Assembly: GCA_016462055.1 (NCBI GenBank)
Contig: JAEMTX010000012.1
Coordinates: forward strand, 1 to 20,405
DNA length: 20,405 bases
Direction of reading: 5' to 3'
Origin: Acidimicrobiia bacterium
GTDB lineage: Bacteria > Actinomycetota > Acidimicrobiia > Acidimicrobiales > Acidimicrobilacustridaceae
This document shows positions 1 to 7,941 of this stretch, piece after piece. Made by a program: the position numbers and the translations under genes. Position 1 is the first letter of the stretch. The number at the start of each line of letters is the position of its first letter. The notes beneath the pieces were generated by a model. The model did no database searches and was not told the origin of the DNA. It saw only the letters and a program-made list of their open reading frames with translations.

Positions 1-1
1 G

Positions 2-1258
2 ACCGACGACGATCTGCGCAGTCACTGCCGCGCTGCGATTGCTGAGGCCGGCGAGGAATGGGATCAGGCGGCGTTCGACCGTCTCGCTTCAAAGATGTCC
101 TACGTCACTGGCGACTATGCCGACCCTGCGACCTTTGCTGAACTCGCTCGTCAAGCGGGGGGCGCCAAGCATCCGATTTTCCACCTCGCTGTTCCGCCAT
201 CGCTCTTTGCAACGGTTGCCACCGGCATCGCCAATTGCGGTCTTGCCGAAGGGGCTCGTCTGATCATCGAAAAGCCATTCGGACGCGACTACAACTCCGC
301 GGTCGCCCTCAACGCCACGCTCCACGAATACTTCTCAGAATCCGCAATCTTTCGCATTGACCATTTCGTCGGAAAGGAAGCACTCCGAAGTCTTCTTGTA
401 ACGCGTTTCGCAAATGCAATCGTTGAACCACTCTGGAACCGCAATGTTGTTTCATCGGTGAAGATCACGATGGCCGAAGCATTCGGTGTTGAAGACCGTG
501 GCTCGTTCTATGACTCAGTCGGCGCCATGCGAGACGTCATGCAGAACCATCTCTTGCAGATGGTTGCCTTGCTCGCAATGGAACAACCAGTAAACGAGCA
601 CTCGAAATCTCTTCGCGATGAGAAGGGAAAGGTTCTTGAAGCCTGTCGAGTTGTTGAGCCAAAAAACTTTGTGCGCGGCCAGTACGACGGCTATCTCGAT
701 GTCGTCGGCGTGAAACCCAAGTCCGATACCGAGACCTACGCAGCATTCCGGCTCGATATCGATTCACCACGCTGGAGCGGTGTTCCGTTCTATCTCCGCG
801 CTGGCAAAGCGTTGGCCGAAACCGTTACCGAGATGACAATCGAATTCAAAAGTCCGCCACGACCATTGTGGATTGATGACCACGATCATGTTCCCAACAA
901 TTCAATTCGTATCGAAGCAAAGCCCGAAAACTTCGCAGCCATTACTTGGCTCCATAAAGAACCGGGCGAAACGATGATGCCCGAAGCGATCACGCTTGCT
1001 CCTTCCCCCGAGGAACGACGTGACACCGGACCTGAACCATATGAACTTCTGATCGAAGAAGCCATGAAAGGCGACCCGACACTGTTCGCACGCGAAGACT
1101 CAGTTCTCGAATCCTGGCGAATTGTCGAGCGCATCCTCACTGACTTCCCACCGGTCGAGAAGTACGCGCAAGGTTCGTGGGGGCCGAAGGAAGCTCGAGC
1201 TCTCACACGTAACAACGGCGGATGGCCCAGCGAACCACTGATCCATTCCCACTCGTGA
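2..1258 (+). CDS. zwf: Glucose-6-phosphate dehydrogenase, 5' end outside window
   Basis: This is the 3' part (418 residues) of glucose-6-phosphate dehydrogenase, the cytoplasmic enzyme that oxidises glucose 6-phosphate to 6-phosphogluconolactone at the entry of the oxidative pentose phosphate pathway. The frame is open from base 2, and the residues before the first Met (ending FDRLASK) fit the family, so the ATG at 95 is internal and the true start lies upstream. The N-terminal dinucleotide-binding GxxGDL motif is missing for that reason. EKPFGRD and the active-site block RIDHFVGKEALRSLL, with the catalytic-region His, are intact. The family is usually about 500 residues. The stop overlaps the start of the next gene by 4 nt (GTGA), so the two are probably translationally coupled. 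Identification is firm; cofactor preference cannot be read here. Confidence 0.96.
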   Translation, partial: TDDDLRSHCRAAIAEAGEEWDQAAFDRLASKMSYVTGDYADPATFAELARQAGGAKHPIFHLAVPPSLFATVATGIANCGLAEGARLIIEKPFGRDYNSAVALNATLHEYFSESAIFRIDHFVGKEALRSLLVTRFANAIVEPLWNRNVVSSVKITMAEAFGVEDRGSFYDSVGAMRDVMQNHLLQMVALLAMEQPVNEHSKSLRDEKGKVLEACRVVEPKNFVRGQYDGYLDVVGVKPKSDTETYAAFRLDIDSPRWSGVPFYLRAGKALAETVTEMTIEFKSPPRPLWIDDHDHVPNNSIRIEAKPENFAAITWLHKEPGETMMPEAITLAPSPEERRDTGPEPYELLIEEAMKGDPTLFAREDSVLESWRIVERILTDFPPVEKYAQGSWGPKEARALTRNNGGWPSEPLIHSHS

Positions 1259-1836
1259 GCGTTTCTGCCAATCACCCACTGCTGTACGTCGTTCGCCATG
1301 GCGCGACCGAATGGAGCCGAAGTGGTCAGCACACAGGTCGAACAGACCTCCCGCTCCTCACCGAAGGAGAGGATCAAGCGCGAGCGACTGGCTCACTCTT
1401 GTCGGGCATCGACTTCTCGCTGATTTTGTGCAGCCCGCTAGAGCGTGCCCAGCGAACCTGTGAGCTCGCCGGTTTACGCCCAGACGCTGTGCTCGACGAT
1501 GACCTCTACGAGTGGGACTACGGCGATTACGAAGGTGTGACGACTCCCACAATTCGAGAATCGGTTCCCGGTTGGACTGTCTGGAGTGGCACGTGCCCCA
1601 ACGGAGAAACCATCGAGCAGGTCTCGAACCGCGCCGACCGGGTCATCGAACGAGTTCGCAACGAATCTGGAAATGTCATCGTGTTCGCCCACGGACATTT
1701 CCTTCGAGTACTGACTGCTCGTTGGTGTGAACTCGACCCGATCGAGGGTCAACGATTCATCCTCGATCCGGCCACTCTCAGCATTCTCGGTTGGGAACGA
1801 GAGACACCGGCCGTTCGTCAGTGGAATAGCCGCTAG
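1255..1836 (+). CDS. Histidine phosphatase, SHB17-like (candidate sedoheptulose bisphosphatase)
   Basis: A 193-residue histidine phosphatase (phosphoglycerate mutase superfamily). RHG with the phospho-accepting His15 is near the N-terminus, and FAHGH (residues 144-148) supplies the second catalytic His. The blocks RHGATEWSRSGQHTGRTDLP, EWDYGDYEG (86-94) and CPNGET (114-119) closely resemble, from memory, yeast SHB17 sedoheptulose-1,7-bisphosphatase, which feeds the non-oxidative pentose phosphate pathway. Sitting directly after zwf makes a sugar-phosphate substrate plausible, but this is inference; many relatives are annotated only as acid phosphatase or phosphoglycerate mutase-like. I chose the GTG at 1255 because it forms a 4-nt overlap with the zwf stop and leaves a normal N-terminus. 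An in-frame ATG at 1222 would add 11 residues lying inside zwf. Confidence 0.9.
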   Translation: MSVSANHPLLYVVRHGATEWSRSGQHTGRTDLPLLTEGEDQARATGSLLSGIDFSLILCSPLERAQRTCELAGLRPDAVLDDDLYEWDYGDYEGVTTPTIRESVPGWTVWSGTCPNGETIEQVSNRADRVIERVRNESGNVIVFAHGHFLRVLTARWCELDPIEGQRFILDPATLSILGWERETPAVRQWNSR

Positions 1837-1928
1837 TCGCGTCGCGGCTGGGTGACGACAACTTCCAATCAGTCCGACATCGGCCAACAGACTGCGCCTA
1901 GCGTTAACCACCTGATTGAACGGGAACA

Positions 1929-3389
1929 ATGGGCGACAACGTAACCACCGAAACCTCAAGCGCGACCCACAAGAAGCCGAAAATGGGCATCTGGCTCTTG
2001 CTGGTTGGCGCCGTCATCATGCTTTCGGGTCTGTTGTTTGGCTATGACCAAGGCGTCATCGCCGGCGCGCTCGGAGGAATCCAGAAGTCGTTCGGCGCAA
2101 GTACAACGATGATCCAGATCATTACGTCCTGGGTCACCCTCGGCGCATTGGTCGGAGCACTCGTCGCCGGTGTGCTTGCCGACAAAATTGGCCGGCGCGT
2201 CACCATCCTGCTCGCCGCCGTTCTCTTCACAATTGGGGCGCTCTTCGAAGCGCTCGCCCCTAACACCACCGTGCTCATCATCGGCCGACTCATCGTGGGC
2301 TTCGGTGTCGGTGTTGCTTCTGTCGCTGCACCCCTCTATGCGGCCGAACAAGCTCCCACTCGGCTTCGTGGCCGATTCGTTTCCATCTATCAACTCGCCA
2401 TCACTATCGGTATCTTCATCGCCTACCTCGTTGATCAAGCACTCATCAACAACGACATGTGGCGCGTCATGCTCGGAGTTTCTGCGGTTCCTGCGGTTCT
2501 CCTGCTTATCGTCATGTTCCCCATGCCCGATTCACCTCGTTGGTTCGTGAAGGTCGGTCGTCGCGACGATGCAATCAAGGCCCTCAGCAAAGTTCGTCCC
2601 GACGTCGATGCCTCAGCGGAGGTCGCAGAAATCGAAAAGGCTGCGCAGGAAGACGACGCCAAAAAAGCAACATGGGCCGAGGTCTTCTCCAAGAAACTTC
2701 GCAAGCCACTCACGATCGGCATCGGCCTCGCGGTCTTCCAGCAAATCACGGGCATCAACGCCATCATCTATTACGCCAACAAAATTTTTGCAGAGGCAGG
2801 TTTCTCGACACCCGAGGATCAGGCCGCCGCAACAACTTGGGCCATCGGTGCTGTGAATGTTTTGGCCACACTGATTGCCGTTGTCTACGTCGATCGTTTT
2901 GGCCGCCGCCCTCTTCTTTTGGCCGGCCTAGTCGGAATGGCATCTGCGCTCTTGACAGTCGGCATTTCTTTCCACTTCATGGAGAACGCCGACACGAGCG
3001 GTGCCGGAACGGGTGGCCCCACGACCGCAGGCATCGTCACGCTCGTCGCCCTCGTTGTGTTCATCGCCTCGTTCGCGTTCTCACTTGGTCCCGTCGTCTG
3101 GACCGTCATCAACGAGATCTTCCCCAACCACGTCCGCGGCCGCGCAGTTTCAGTAGCAACTGCTGTCAACTGGGGTTCGGCCTGGCTTGTGAGCCAGTTC
3201 TTCCTCACCCTGATTGAAAAGATCGGCAACTCGGCAACCTTCTATTTGTTCGGTTTCTTCGCCGCCGTGGCTTATGTCTGGATCTGGAAAACCGTTCCCG
3301 AAACCAAGGGGCGGTCGCTCGAAGAGATCCAGCAGATCTGGGAAGATGACGATCCGGTGCAGGCCCAGCGCGACGCTGGCACGCTGTAG
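1929..3389 (+). CDS. MFS sugar porter family transporter
   Basis: A 486-residue inner-membrane transporter of the sugar porter family (XylE/GLUT-like), with a hydrophobic profile fitting 12 membrane helices. Family signatures run in order: LFGYDQGVIAGAL in helix 1 with Asp40 at the usual proton-coupling position, DKIGRR (85-90), PDSPRW (200-205), QQITGINAIIYY (271-282) in helix 7, which lines the sugar site, DRFGRRP (322-328), and PETKGRSLEEI near the C-terminus. This predicts sugar:proton symport; the substrate is not determined. The short cytoplasmic tail is acidic. The gene follows the phosphatase after 92 bases, with GGGAA just before the ATG and a possible -10 (TAGCGT, 1899-1904), so it may have its own promoter. 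Its position after zwf fits sugar uptake feeding the pentose phosphate pathway. Confidence 0.93.
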   Translation: MGDNVTTETSSATHKKPKMGIWLLLVGAVIMLSGLLFGYDQGVIAGALGGIQKSFGASTTMIQIITSWVTLGALVGALVAGVLADKIGRRVTILLAAVLFTIGALFEALAPNTTVLIIGRLIVGFGVGVASVAAPLYAAEQAPTRLRGRFVSIYQLAITIGIFIAYLVDQALINNDMWRVMLGVSAVPAVLLLIVMFPMPDSPRWFVKVGRRDDAIKALSKVRPDVDASAEVAEIEKAAQEDDAKKATWAEVFSKKLRKPLTIGIGLAVFQQITGINAIIYYANKIFAEAGFSTPEDQAAATTWAIGAVNVLATLIAVVYVDRFGRRPLLLAGLVGMASALLTVGISFHFMENADTSGAGTGGPTTAGIVTLVALVVFIASFAFSLGPVVWTVINEIFPNHVRGRAVSVATAVNWGSAWLVSQFFLTLIEKIGNSATFYLFGFFAAVAYVWIWKTVPETKGRSLEEIQQIWEDDDPVQAQRDAGTL

Positions 3390-3392
3390 ACG

Positions 3393-3410
3393 TCCGGTCA
3401 GCCGACCGGG
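3393..3410 (+). terminator. Weak stem-loop after the sugar porter gene
   Basis: CCGGTC at 3394-3399 pairs with GACCGG at 3404-3409 around a 4-nt loop, immediately after the transporter stop. There is no T-tract. It could be a weak terminator or attenuate read-through into the thiolase gene. Confidence 0.3.
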
Positions 3411-3434
3411 ACACCTCTTACCCGGGAGACCACC

Positions 3435-4625
3435 GTGCCTGATGCAGTCATCGTTGACGTCGTTCGCACCCCTGGCGGCAAGCGAAATGGATCCTTATCC
3501 GGTTGGCATCCTGCCGATCTCGCCGGAGAGGTTCTTTCAACCCTTGTTGCACGAAACGATCTTGACCCCGCACTCATCGAAGACGTGCTCATGGGTTGCG
3601 TCTCGCAGGTTGGCGCTCAGTCACTAAACATCGGCCGCAATGCGGCATTAGCGGCGGGCTTTCCCGAAACTGTTCCAGCAACCACTATCGACCGCCAATG
3701 CGGTTCATCGCAGCAAGCAGCAGCATTTGCGGCGCAAGGTGTCATGGCCGGCGTGCACGACATTGTGATCGCTGCCGGCGTTGAAGTCATGAGCTTGGTC
3801 CCTATGGGCGCGTCGTTTGGTCAAGGTGTTGGTTTCCCATTCGGCTCACGAGTTGAAGCGCGATACAAAGATGCTGGCGGTCTAATCCCACAAGGGTTAT
3901 CAGCCGAGCTCATCGCCCAGCAGTGGAACCTCAGCCGAGAAGAACTCGATGAGTTTTCCGCTGAATCGCAACAGCGCGCAGCCCGGGCCCGCGACGAGGG
4001 TCGTTTCGAACGAGAGATTCATCCAGTCGAAGCGCGGCGACGTGACAAAGACTCAGGTGAGATCATTCCCACCGACGGAATGTTGCGCAACGACGAAGGC
4101 ATCCGGGACACCACAACTCCCGAATCACTCGCTGCTCTGAAACCCGCATTTACTCCCGACGGGGTCATCACTGCGGGCAACTCATCGCAGATCACTGATG
4201 GCGCGTCAGCAGCCCTCATCATGAGTGAAGCGGCGGCTTCGAAACTTGGTCTCACCCCACGAGCGCGCTTTCATTCCTTCTCGCTCGCAGGTGTCGATCC
4301 GCGCATCATGCTCACCGGACCAATTCCCGCGACGAAGAAGATTCTAGAGAAATCAGGCCTCTCGCTCGATGACATTGACCTCATCGAAATCAACGAGGCA
4401 TTCGCGCCAGTTGTGCTCGCGTGGCAACGCGAACTCGGTGCCGACATGAGCAAGGTCAACGTGAACGGTGGCGCTATTGCTCTTGGCCATCCGCTCGGCG
4501 CATCCGGCACTCGCCTTCTCGGCACCCTGTTGTGCGAACTTGAGCGCACTGGTGGTCGATACGGACTACAGACCATGTGTGAAGGTGGCGGTCTCGCGAA
4601 CGCCACCATCATTGAACGGCTCTAA
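3435..4625 (+). CDS. Acetyl-CoA C-acyltransferase (thiolase)
   Basis: A 396-residue thiolase, which condenses acyl-CoA with acetyl-CoA or cleaves 3-ketoacyl-CoA in beta-oxidation. The nucleophilic Cys89 is in DRQCGSSQQ, His352 in GHPLGASG, and the second active-site Cys382 in CEGGG, so all catalytic residues are present and the length is normal. The start is GTG, with a good GGGAGA Shine-Dalgarno (3424-3429) 5 nt upstream. The RQCGSSQQAAAFAAQGVMAG block resembles actinobacterial FadA/steroid-type thiolases, so a degradative role on fatty acid or sterol side chains is more likely than acetoacetyl-CoA synthesis. No other beta-oxidation gene is adjacent, so the pathway is open. Confidence 0.94.
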   Translation: MPDAVIVDVVRTPGGKRNGSLSGWHPADLAGEVLSTLVARNDLDPALIEDVLMGCVSQVGAQSLNIGRNAALAAGFPETVPATTIDRQCGSSQQAAAFAAQGVMAGVHDIVIAAGVEVMSLVPMGASFGQGVGFPFGSRVEARYKDAGGLIPQGLSAELIAQQWNLSREELDEFSAESQQRAARARDEGRFEREIHPVEARRRDKDSGEIIPTDGMLRNDEGIRDTTTPESLAALKPAFTPDGVITAGNSSQITDGASAALIMSEAAASKLGLTPRARFHSFSLAGVDPRIMLTGPIPATKKILEKSGLSLDDIDLIEINEAFAPVVLAWQRELGADMSKVNVNGGAIALGHPLGASGTRLLGTLLCELERTGGRYGLQTMCEGGGLANATIIERL

Positions 4626-4634
4626 CCTCCCCTT

Positions 4635-4997
4635 ATGGCCACCACAGAACCCACCGACCAACGCGACCGGTGGCGTCCCAAACATCCGGTCATCGACCTC
4701 TTGGCCCTCGCCGGCGGTGTCACCGCTGTCCTTGCTGGGTACGAACCGTTCAAGGTCATCGTGGCTGGCCTGGTGGCATGGCTCATCCTCCGCATCGGTG
4801 TGTTGATGTTGGGCGGAATGGCCCGTCCCATCCCCGAACCGCCCCCTGTGGGTGAACTGCGAAAAGTGAAGATCACGTACCGCTGTGAAATTTGCGGAAC
4901 CGAAGTTCGTATGACCGTTGCTCCCGACCAAGATCCTGAAGCACCAAGACATTGTCAGGATGACATGGTCATGATGACGCCCATTGACGACATCTAA
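4635..4997 (+). CDS. Small membrane protein with zinc-ribbon-like C-terminus
   Basis: A 120-residue protein of unknown function, starting 9 bases after the thiolase stop and so probably co-transcribed. Residues 1-17 are charged, and about 18-63 form two hydrophobic segments (LLALAGGVTAVLAGY and VIVAGLVAWLILRIGVLML) with a short polar turn. A proline-rich hinge (IPEPPPV) leads to a C-terminal domain with CEIC (Cys84, Cys87) and RHC (His106, Cys107), spacing that suggests one bound zinc. The likely topology is a membrane hairpin with a cytoplasmic zinc-ribbon-like domain. Nothing in the neighbourhood fixes a role. I do not recognise a named family. Confidence 0.75.
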   Translation: MATTEPTDQRDRWRPKHPVIDLLALAGGVTAVLAGYEPFKVIVAGLVAWLILRIGVLMLGGMARPIPEPPPVGELRKVKITYRCEICGTEVRMTVAPDQDPEAPRHCQDDMVMMTPIDDI

Positions 4998-5026
4998 ATC
5001 GTTCTCCACGGTCTGTGGACAACGAT
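4998..5026. terminator. Stem-loop between convergent genes (possible bidirectional terminator)
   Basis: ATCGTT-c-TCCAC at 4998-5009 pairs with GTGGA-c-AACGAT at 5015-5026, giving 11 base pairs with one C-C mismatch around a 5-nt loop. It lies between the end of the + strand block and the end of crgA on the - strand. There is no long T-tract, so efficiency is uncertain. Confidence 0.5.
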
Positions 5027-5086
5027 GGGAGTGTTCGCCGGGCGTTTACCCGCAGTTCGGGCGCACTTTGGCCTCTGGGCAAACAG

Positions 5087-5410
5087 CTATCGATACTGCG
5101 TTGCGGCGATGATCCCGCTGAGAATGAAGCCCAATCCGCCGAGAAGCCACCAATTGCTGACTGCACCGGGCAGGAACAGATCCACGTAGTGCAAGAAGAT
5201 CACCAACAGCCCAAGAAGGAACAGAGCAAGCATAACCACCGGCAACCATGCGGGGCTGGGGGCGTGGACCGCTGCCGATCGCGGCGTATAGCGAGTTGAG
5301 GCTGCCGGCCCGTCATGGGCAGAGTCGACTGACTTCTTGGTCGGGCCGCCCTTTGGGGTGACACGACCGCCGGTGCGACGAGAAGGAGCAGGACGCTTAT
5401 CGGTAGCCAT
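5087..5410 (-). CDS. crgA: Cell division protein CrgA
   Basis: A 107-residue CrgA-like protein. In Actinobacteria CrgA is a small membrane protein that interacts with FtsZ, FtsI/PBP and other septal proteins to coordinate division. The first 50 residues are polar and basic (KRPAPSRRTGGR). Two membrane helices follow: about 55-75 (WLPVVMLALFLLGLLVIF) and 87-103 (WWLLGGLGFILSGIIAA), ending ATQYR, matching the two-helix CrgA plan. Position supports the call: crgA, trpG, pknB is the order in Mycobacterium. It is divergent from trpG across 72 bases, and a -10-like TACGCT ends 8 nt before the ATG, so the mRNA may be leaderless. Confidence 0.9.
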   Translation of the reverse strand: MATDKRPAPSRRTGGRVTPKGGPTKKSVDSAHDGPAASTRYTPRSAAVHAPSPAWLPVVMLALFLLGLLVIFLHYVDLFLPGAVSNWWLLGGLGFILSGIIAATQYR

Positions 5411-5418
5411 AGATGCTG

Positions 5419-5447
5419 AGCGTAGCGGTCGCCGGGAAACTCGTCAG
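5419..5447 (-). promoter_or_regulatory. Candidate crgA promoter (leaderless)
   Basis: On the minus strand, CTGACG (5447-5442), a 17-nt spacer and TACGCT (5424-5419). The -10 ends 8 nt before the crgA ATG, so transcription would begin at or next to the start codon; no Shine-Dalgarno is visible. Confidence 0.45.
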
Positions 5448-5467
5448 GCGCGACCGGCCCCGGCCGA

Positions 5468-5473
5468 TAGGGT
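5468..5473 (+). promoter_or_regulatory. Candidate -10 element of trpG (leaderless)
   Basis: TAGGGT fits the actinobacterial TANNNT -10 and lies 9 nt before the trpG ATG with no ribosome binding site between. No convincing -35 is seen. Confidence 0.35.
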
Positions 5474-5482
5474 CCTCCGTCG

Positions 5483-6064
5483 ATGGCCGCACGCATCCTT
5501 GTCCTCGATAACTACGACTCATTCGTCTTCAACCTGGTCCAATATCTGGGCGAGTTGGGCGCTGACCCGTTGGTGCATCGCAGCGACGCGCTCACGATCG
5601 AGCAGATCGAGGAACTCGCTCCCGACGGCGTACTCATCAGTCCTGGCCCAGGCCGTCCCGAAGATGCCGGCCTCTCCAACGAGGTCATCACCACCTTCGC
5701 TGGTCGCGTTCCTGTGTTCGGTGTTTGTCTTGGCCATCAATGCATCGGTCAGGTGTATGGCGGCGATGTTGTGCGTGCGCCGCAACTCATGCACGGAAAG
5801 ACATCGCTTATTTCACACGAAGGCAAAGGTGTCTTTGCCGGCCTTCCCGACCCCTTCGAAGCCACGCGCTATCACTCACTTGTTGTTGAGCGCGACAGTG
5901 TGCCCGAGTGTCTTGAGATCACCGCACAAACCAATGACGGTTTAGTGATGGGACTTCGCCATCGTGACTTCGATGTTGAAGGCGTGCAGTTCCACCCTGA
6001 ATCGATTCTGACCGCGGGCGGGCATCAACTCGTCGGCAACTTCCTTGAACGCTGCGGCCACTAG
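5483..6064 (+). CDS. trpG: Anthranilate/aminodeoxychorismate synthase glutamine amidotransferase
   Basis: A 193-residue class I glutamine amidotransferase. It releases ammonia from glutamine for the TrpE or PabB partner, to make anthranilate (tryptophan) or aminodeoxychorismate (folate). NYDSFVFNLVQYL at the N-terminus, the oxyanion-loop SPGPGRPEDAG, the nucleophile elbow FGVCLGHQ (Cys82) and QFHPES (His171, Glu173) give a complete catalytic triad at normal length. No synthase large subunit is adjacent, so it may be an amphibolic TrpG/PabA. It stands alone on the + strand between crgA and pknB, as in Mycobacterium, so its location reflects conserved gene order more than pathway grouping. Confidence 0.94.
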   Translation: MAARILVLDNYDSFVFNLVQYLGELGADPLVHRSDALTIEQIEELAPDGVLISPGPGRPEDAGLSNEVITTFAGRVPVFGVCLGHQCIGQVYGGDVVRAPQLMHGKTSLISHEGKGVFAGLPDPFEATRYHSLVVERDSVPECLEITAQTNDGLVMGLRHRDFDVEGVQFHPESILTAGGHQLVGNFLERCGH

Positions 6065-6094
6065 GCCACTTGCACGAACGAAACGGCGTACGTT

Positions 6095-7879
6095 CTAACT
6101 AGTTGTCGTCGTTGACGCAGTCGTCGTTGTCGTCGTCGATGCCGGCGGGCCAGTTGAAACAACGATGGCAACCGCAGACCCCTTCGCCGCTTTTGTTCCT
6201 GCGGTCGGGTTCGTGCTGATCACGCTTCCCGAAGGCGTCGTTGATGATGCCTGCGATGTTGTTGTCACCGTGAAACCAGCTTGACCAAGTTGGTTCGATG
6301 CAGTTGCCGCACTGAGTCCGACAACGTTTGGAATGGACACATCGCCCGCACCACTCGACACGGTGATTGTCACTACCGAATTCTTCGTGGCCTTCCCATT
6401 CGCACTCGGCGATTGAGAAATAACAGTTCCCTTCGCAACCGTGTCACTGGAAGCTTCCTTGACTTCAGGAATGAAGTTGTTGGTCTTCAGCAACGATTCC
6501 GCTGCGGCCTGGGTTCGACCCACGACATCGGGAACCGTGCCATCGCCTATGCCGGAGCTCACCGTGATCTCTACCGTCGAACCTGTACCAGCATTGGTAT
6601 TGCCCTTAGGTGACTGCTCAAACACCTGATTCGCGGGAACAGTGTCATTAGCAACGTTCTTGACGGACACCTTGAAACCCGCGCTACTGAGGGCATTTGT
6701 GGCATCGGTGACGTTCTTGCTGGTGACATCAGGAACTGGGACTTTTACAACCGACTTGCCCATGCTTGAACCGACGAAGAACAAAATGAGTGCGATCAGA
6801 ACAAGTGCGCCAATGGTGAGCCCGACATAAAGGCCCGTGCGATTCTGCTTCGGAGGCGGCATGTATTCACCGGAAGTTGTGGGCGGACCACCGAAGCCAG
6901 CGCCGCCAGCGCCAGTAGCGGCGGGGACCATTGTTGTTGCATCAGCTGGTGTGGCTCCGGCAAGACCGGCACCGATCACAACGCCGGCCGCTACGCCAGC
7001 ACCGCCGGCAATGAAACCAGCGGCGAGAACTGGCTGACCTTCAAGGAAACGGCGAAGGTCAGAACGAAGATCCTCAGCAGACGCGTATCGCTGACCTGGA
7101 TCTTTGGCGAGCAATTTGAGATCGATTGCTTCAAGCGCGGGAGGAATATTTGGATTGATGCGGCTTGGAGCAACGGGCTGTTCTTGAACGTGCTTATAGG
7201 CAACCGCTACAGGTGAATCACCCGAAAATGGCGGACGCGCAGCAAGCATTTCGTAGAGCACACAACCGAGTGAATAAAGATCTGAACGCGGATCAACTGC
7301 ATGACCCTGTGCTTGTTCGGGGGAGAAGTAGGTCGCTGTACCCATCACAGAACCAGCTTGAGTGAGATTCACAGCCGCATCGCCGGTGGTTGCCGCCTGC
7401 GCAATACCAAAATCGGCGACCTTCACTTGACCGGTGGGTGTGATGAGAATGTTTCCTGGCTTCACATCGCGATGAACTACGCCGTTGCGATGTGCGAAGC
7501 CGAGTGCCGCCGCAATATCAGCAGTGATTTCGGCAGCGCGATTGGGATGAAGCGGACCTTCGGTGCGAATAATTTCCGAAAGCGGACGACCTTCGACATA
7601 TTCCATAACAATGAAATAGGTGCCGAACTGCTGACCCCAGTCGTAGACCGCGACAATGTTCGGCTGATTCAAATTCGCCGCAGCCTGCGCTTCGCGGCGG
7701 AACCTCTCAACAAACGAGGCGTCCCGCGCATGCTCGGCGAAAAGGACCTTCACCGCCACGGGGCGATCAAGCAGGAGGTCTCGAGCGAGGTAAACATCGG
7801 CCATGCCGCCTCGTGCCAACTTCCGGTGCAGCTCGTAGCGATCGTTGAAAACTGTGGGGCCCGCAGGAGTGTCACTCAT
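6095..7879 (-). CDS. pknB: PASTA-domain serine/threonine protein kinase PknB
   Basis: A 594-residue transmembrane Ser/Thr kinase that phosphorylates cell-wall and division regulators in response to muropeptides or lipid II. The cytoplasmic kinase domain (about 15-280) has the glycine loop ARGGMADVY, Lys44 in VAVK, the catalytic HRDVKPGN (His136-Asp138), DFG at 156-158 and SPE at 186-188. Next come a Gly/Ala-rich hydrophobic linker (about 285-311), a transmembrane helix (about 350-370) and three extracytoplasmic PASTA repeats (about 376-443, 447-511, 514-577), ending in a Thr-rich tail. M. tuberculosis PknB has four PASTA repeats. I chose the ATG at 7879 because MSDTP leads straight into the kinase fold; a GTG at 7921 would add 14 unconserved-looking residues. 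It is the last gene of the fhaA-pknB operon. No pknA is present. Confidence 0.95.
   Translation of the reverse strand: MSDTPAGPTVFNDRYELHRKLARGGMADVYLARDLLLDRPVAVKVLFAEHARDASFVERFRREAQAAANLNQPNIVAVYDWGQQFGTYFIVMEYVEGRPLSEIIRTEGPLHPNRAAEITADIAAALGFAHRNGVVHRDVKPGNILITPTGQVKVADFGIAQAATTGDAAVNLTQAGSVMGTATYFSPEQAQGHAVDPRSDLYSLGCVLYEMLAARPPFSGDSPVAVAYKHVQEQPVAPSRINPNIPPALEAIDLKLLAKDPGQRYASAEDLRSDLRRFLEGQPVLAAGFIAGGAGVAAGVVIGAGLAGATPADATTMVPAATGAGGAGFGGPPTTSGEYMPPPKQNRTGLYVGLTIGALVLIALILFFVGSSMGKSVVKVPVPDVTSKNVTDATNALSSAGFKVSVKNVANDTVPANQVFEQSPKGNTNAGTGSTVEITVSSGIGDGTVPDVVGRTQAAAESLLKTNNFIPEVKEASSDTVAKGTVISQSPSANGKATKNSVVTITVSSGAGDVSIPNVVGLSAATASNQLGQAGFTVTTTSQASSTTPSGSVISTNPTAGTKAAKGSAVAIVVSTGPPASTTTTTTASTTTTS
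6101..6139 (+). repeat. Triplet repeat encoding the Thr-rich tail of PknB
   Basis: GTC/GTT triplets on the + strand read as ACG/ACA Thr codons on the minus strand, giving Thr runs with Ala-Ser interruptions. It is a coding simple-sequence repeat, prone to length variation. Confidence 0.7.
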
Positions 7880-7941
7880 CGCCGCAAAGACTAGGACCGA
7901 TTTGCCAGCAGCACGTCGCACTCAGCGGAGGAATCTGCCCC

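Noticed and set aside
95..1258. Start of the dehydrogenase at the ATG at 95
   Set aside because: The frame is open to base 2 and the upstream residues fit the family, so the gene is truncated by the window edge.
2459..3217. 252-residue Arg/His-rich frame within the sugar porter
   Set aside because: Composition is typical of an out-of-frame reading of a GC-rich gene; the transporter frame holds all motifs.
5337..5945. 202-residue + strand frame overlapping crgA and trpG
   Set aside because: It conflicts with two well-supported genes and has no domain.
6076..6095. GAACG/CGTTC hairpin between trpG and pknB as a terminator
   Set aside because: Only 5 base pairs, a 10-nt loop and no T-tract; too weak to call.
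6101..6139. Triplet repeats as a CRISPR or minisatellite
   Set aside because: They are in-frame Thr codons at the end of pknB with no spacer structure.
7301..7894. 197-residue + strand frame antisense to pknB
   Set aside because: Shadow of the kinase coding sequence; no recognisable features.
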